Assembly: GCA_013268835.1 (NCBI GenBank)
Contig: JABFSX010000003.1
Location: 85,772 to 149,771 of the forward strand
DNA: 64,000 nucleotides
Reading direction: 5' to 3'
From: Candidatus Altimarinota bacterium
GTDB lineage: Bacteria > Patescibacteriota > Gracilibacteria > BD1-5 > UBA2023
Positions 62,488 to 64,000 of this stretch are shown piece after piece. A model generated the notes under the pieces. The model had not been told where the DNA came from. It saw only the letters and a list, made by a program, of their open reading frames with translations, and made no database searches. The position numbers and the translations under genes were made by a program. Positions within the stretch are counted from its first letter, which is position 1, and each line of letters begins with the position of its first letter.

Positions 62488-62808
62488 AATCTTATCCTAC
62501 CTTTCTTTCTAGAAAAAATGATTGTTGATTCGAAAATGTTCAGGTACACCGTATAGAATAAGAACATCTTCGCCATACGTATGACTGCATATTTATATAG
62601 AAAATATAGAATAAGTCAATATCATATTCCAAGTAGAGTTTCCAACAAATGACAAATAAAATTAAGTATGTATAAAAATACATACTATTGTGGTTTCGTA
62701 TCTGTACATTAACATATATATCCGTCAATACATTTTTTATTTCCAAACTTACCCTTTTTTGCTCTGGACACTTTCTTATGTTATTTTGAATATATATAAA
62801 TATATTCT
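62488..62808 (+). other. Divergent intergenic region between pyrF and a surface protein gene
   Basis: About 320 bp of A+T-rich sequence with tracts such as TATATATAAATATATT. It must hold the promoters of both divergent genes, but no single clear -35/-10 pair stands out. No ORF, tRNA or repeat recognised. Confidence 0.45.
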
Positions 62809-64000
62809 GTGTTCAATCAAATATTCCAACACTTTCTCTCTCTCAGGAGGTTCAGTGAACATCCAGAGCATCATCCTTCTCTCTTTCTTCTTCTTTTGCT
62901 AGCTCTTTTTTGTCAGCAATTCTTTGTATCTGGTAAAGTCTCTGCTCTCTCGGTAATCCCAAAAATACCTAAAGCACCACAAACCTATATCTATGTACGT
63001 ACGAGTCCTATTATTGATGATTCCTGGATTTGAACCCTCGTAAATTTCACAAAATCAAATAAAGCAATAAACACCTCTTCCAATAATCAAACAGATTATA
63101 ATTCTATAGACCTTAATTCAGCAAGCTCAATAGATCAGGCAAATACTGTCTGGGTAAAAGATTGGAAACAATCTATTAGTATTATAGAGGGGAATCAATG
63201 AACTATTGAATTTAATTCTGCACCTCTTGTTGCAAGTCTTCAGGGTGCTTTCTCAGAAATCTTCAATACTATCTTTGGTCGTCTTACAACAAATGAAAAG
63301 AATATTGCTATTCTTTCGAATAATCTCTCCACCCTTTCAGGAGTAGTTAATACACTTGATACAAATCTAAGCAATGTAAATACAAATAATACCAACTCAA
63401 ACATTGAAACTCTTTCAGGAAGAGTAATGACAAATGAAAAGAATATCAATACCCTCTCTTGAGATCTTGCTATAACTAATGCTAATCTTGCATCTATTTG
63501 AGGATATATTACATCTTTTTCAACAAATCTTACTTTTGGTAACTGAATTTCTAGAGTAGGAAATCATATTGGTCTCATTAATGGTGCTAATTGAGAAATA
63601 CTCTCCATGTCAGGATGAGTACCAACATGGGTAATTCCCGGAGCAGCCACAGCACCAGTTACAACAGTATTTGGTCGTCTTGGTGCTATCTCTGCACAAG
63701 CAGGTGACTATACTACTACACAAGTAACAGAAGGAAGTAATCTCTACTTTACAAATACTCGTGCACAGAATGCACTTTCTGGAACTATTGCTGCTATTAC
63801 TGGAAGTATAGCTACTACGAATAGTAATGTAACAAGCTTATCTGGATCACTTGGAACTACAAACTCTAATCTCGCTACAACAAATAGTAATGTAACAAGC
63901 TTATCTGGATCACTCGCTACTCTCAATACAACAGTATCTACACTTTCTGGTTCTACAGTAGGACTTACTGCAAGTCTTAATTCTCTCTCAGGAACGGTAG
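62809..64000 (+). CDS. Repetitive fibre-like surface protein, C-terminus beyond the window
   Basis: At least 397 residues, open at 64000. Starts at GTG (a TAA lies just upstream in frame). A hydrophobic stretch at ~24-45 is a likely signal. The body has coiled, Ser/Thr/Asn-rich repeats: ILSNNLSTLSGVVNTLDTNLS and several copies of TNSNVTSLSGSL. One segment (TTVFGRLGAISAQAGDYTTTQV, then LYFTNTRAQNAL) closely resembles the linker found in phage tail-fibre and virion tip proteins. About nine TGA as Gly. Most likely a trimeric fibre-type adhesin displayed on the cell or a tail fibre of an integrated element; no other phage genes are near. Confidence 0.7.

Noticed and set aside
1..64000. Many short ORFs looking like frameshifted or nonsense-broken pseudogenes
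   Set aside because: They join cleanly in one frame when TGA is Gly, and the joined proteins match full families; only 36396-36890 has real TAA and frameshift damage.
1..64000. CRISPR arrays
   Set aside because: No series of regularly spaced short direct repeats was found. The repeats seen are a tandem gene duplication, two palindromic elements and tRNA fragments, and there are no cas genes.

Overview
The window comes from a low-G+C bacterium of the Candidate Phyla Radiation that reads UGA as glycine (translation table 25), so most likely a Gracilibacteria (BD1-5) or Absconditabacteria (SR1) member. Two things show this. First, dozens of conserved genes (PilT, IF-3, peptidyl-tRNA hydrolase, YebC, RarA, PBP2, EarP, RecF) run through in-frame TGA codons, often exactly where the family has an invariant glycine, and end at TAA or TAG. 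Second, a tRNA with glycine acceptor features and a UCA anticodon lies at 30650-30728. All coding coordinates here were rebuilt by reading TGA as Gly; under the standard code most of these genes appear as short fragments.

Layout. 1-9.1 kb: rpmH-rnpA-yidC, a prepilin, an HTH regulator, an O-antigen-ligase-like protein and fusA. 9.3-12 kb: two tRNA-Leu genes followed by a DUF262 + HEPN cassette flanked by a 22-bp direct repeat. 12-23 kb: antiporter, rarA, nusA, recF, a surface protein, rpsT-infC-rpmI-rplT, and a PAP2 phosphatase. 23-27.7 kb: leftward operon of yebC, a small protein, a PriA-like protein without ATPase motifs, and a PBP2/FtsI. 27.8-36.3 kb: class III cyclase, small regulators, tRNA-Arg(GCG), tRNA-Gly(UCA) divergent from elp3, a pilin cluster with a perfect 533-bp tandem duplication, gatC, tRNA-Cys. 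36.4-40 kb: a decayed ORF and an accessory group of unknown genes (J-domain membrane protein, lipoprotein, secreted protein). 40-50.7 kb: FecR-like and other envelope proteins, tlyA, pth, pilT, tRNA-Ser, ruvA, earP with an in-frame palindromic insertion, and two tRNA-Met. 50.8-61 kb: a 1354-residue protein of unknown function, yraN, galU, queA, a TPR lipoprotein and sufS. 61-62.5 kb: pyrE-pyrF, visibly G+C-richer, free of internal UGA, with pyrE still ending in TGA. 62.8-64 kb: the start of a repetitive fibre-like surface protein that leaves the window.

Together the genes describe a reduced cell with a full translation core, type IV pili with a retraction ATPase, many lipoproteins and surface proteins, peptidoglycan synthesis, and only fragments of metabolism (orotate to UMP, UDP-glucose, one cysteine desulfurase). 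That fits a host- or prey-dependent life. The most notable items are the UGA-reading tRNA with its divergent U34-modification enzyme Elp3, the imported pyrE whose TGA stop should be read through in this cell, and the DUF262-HEPN island at a tRNA-Leu gene.
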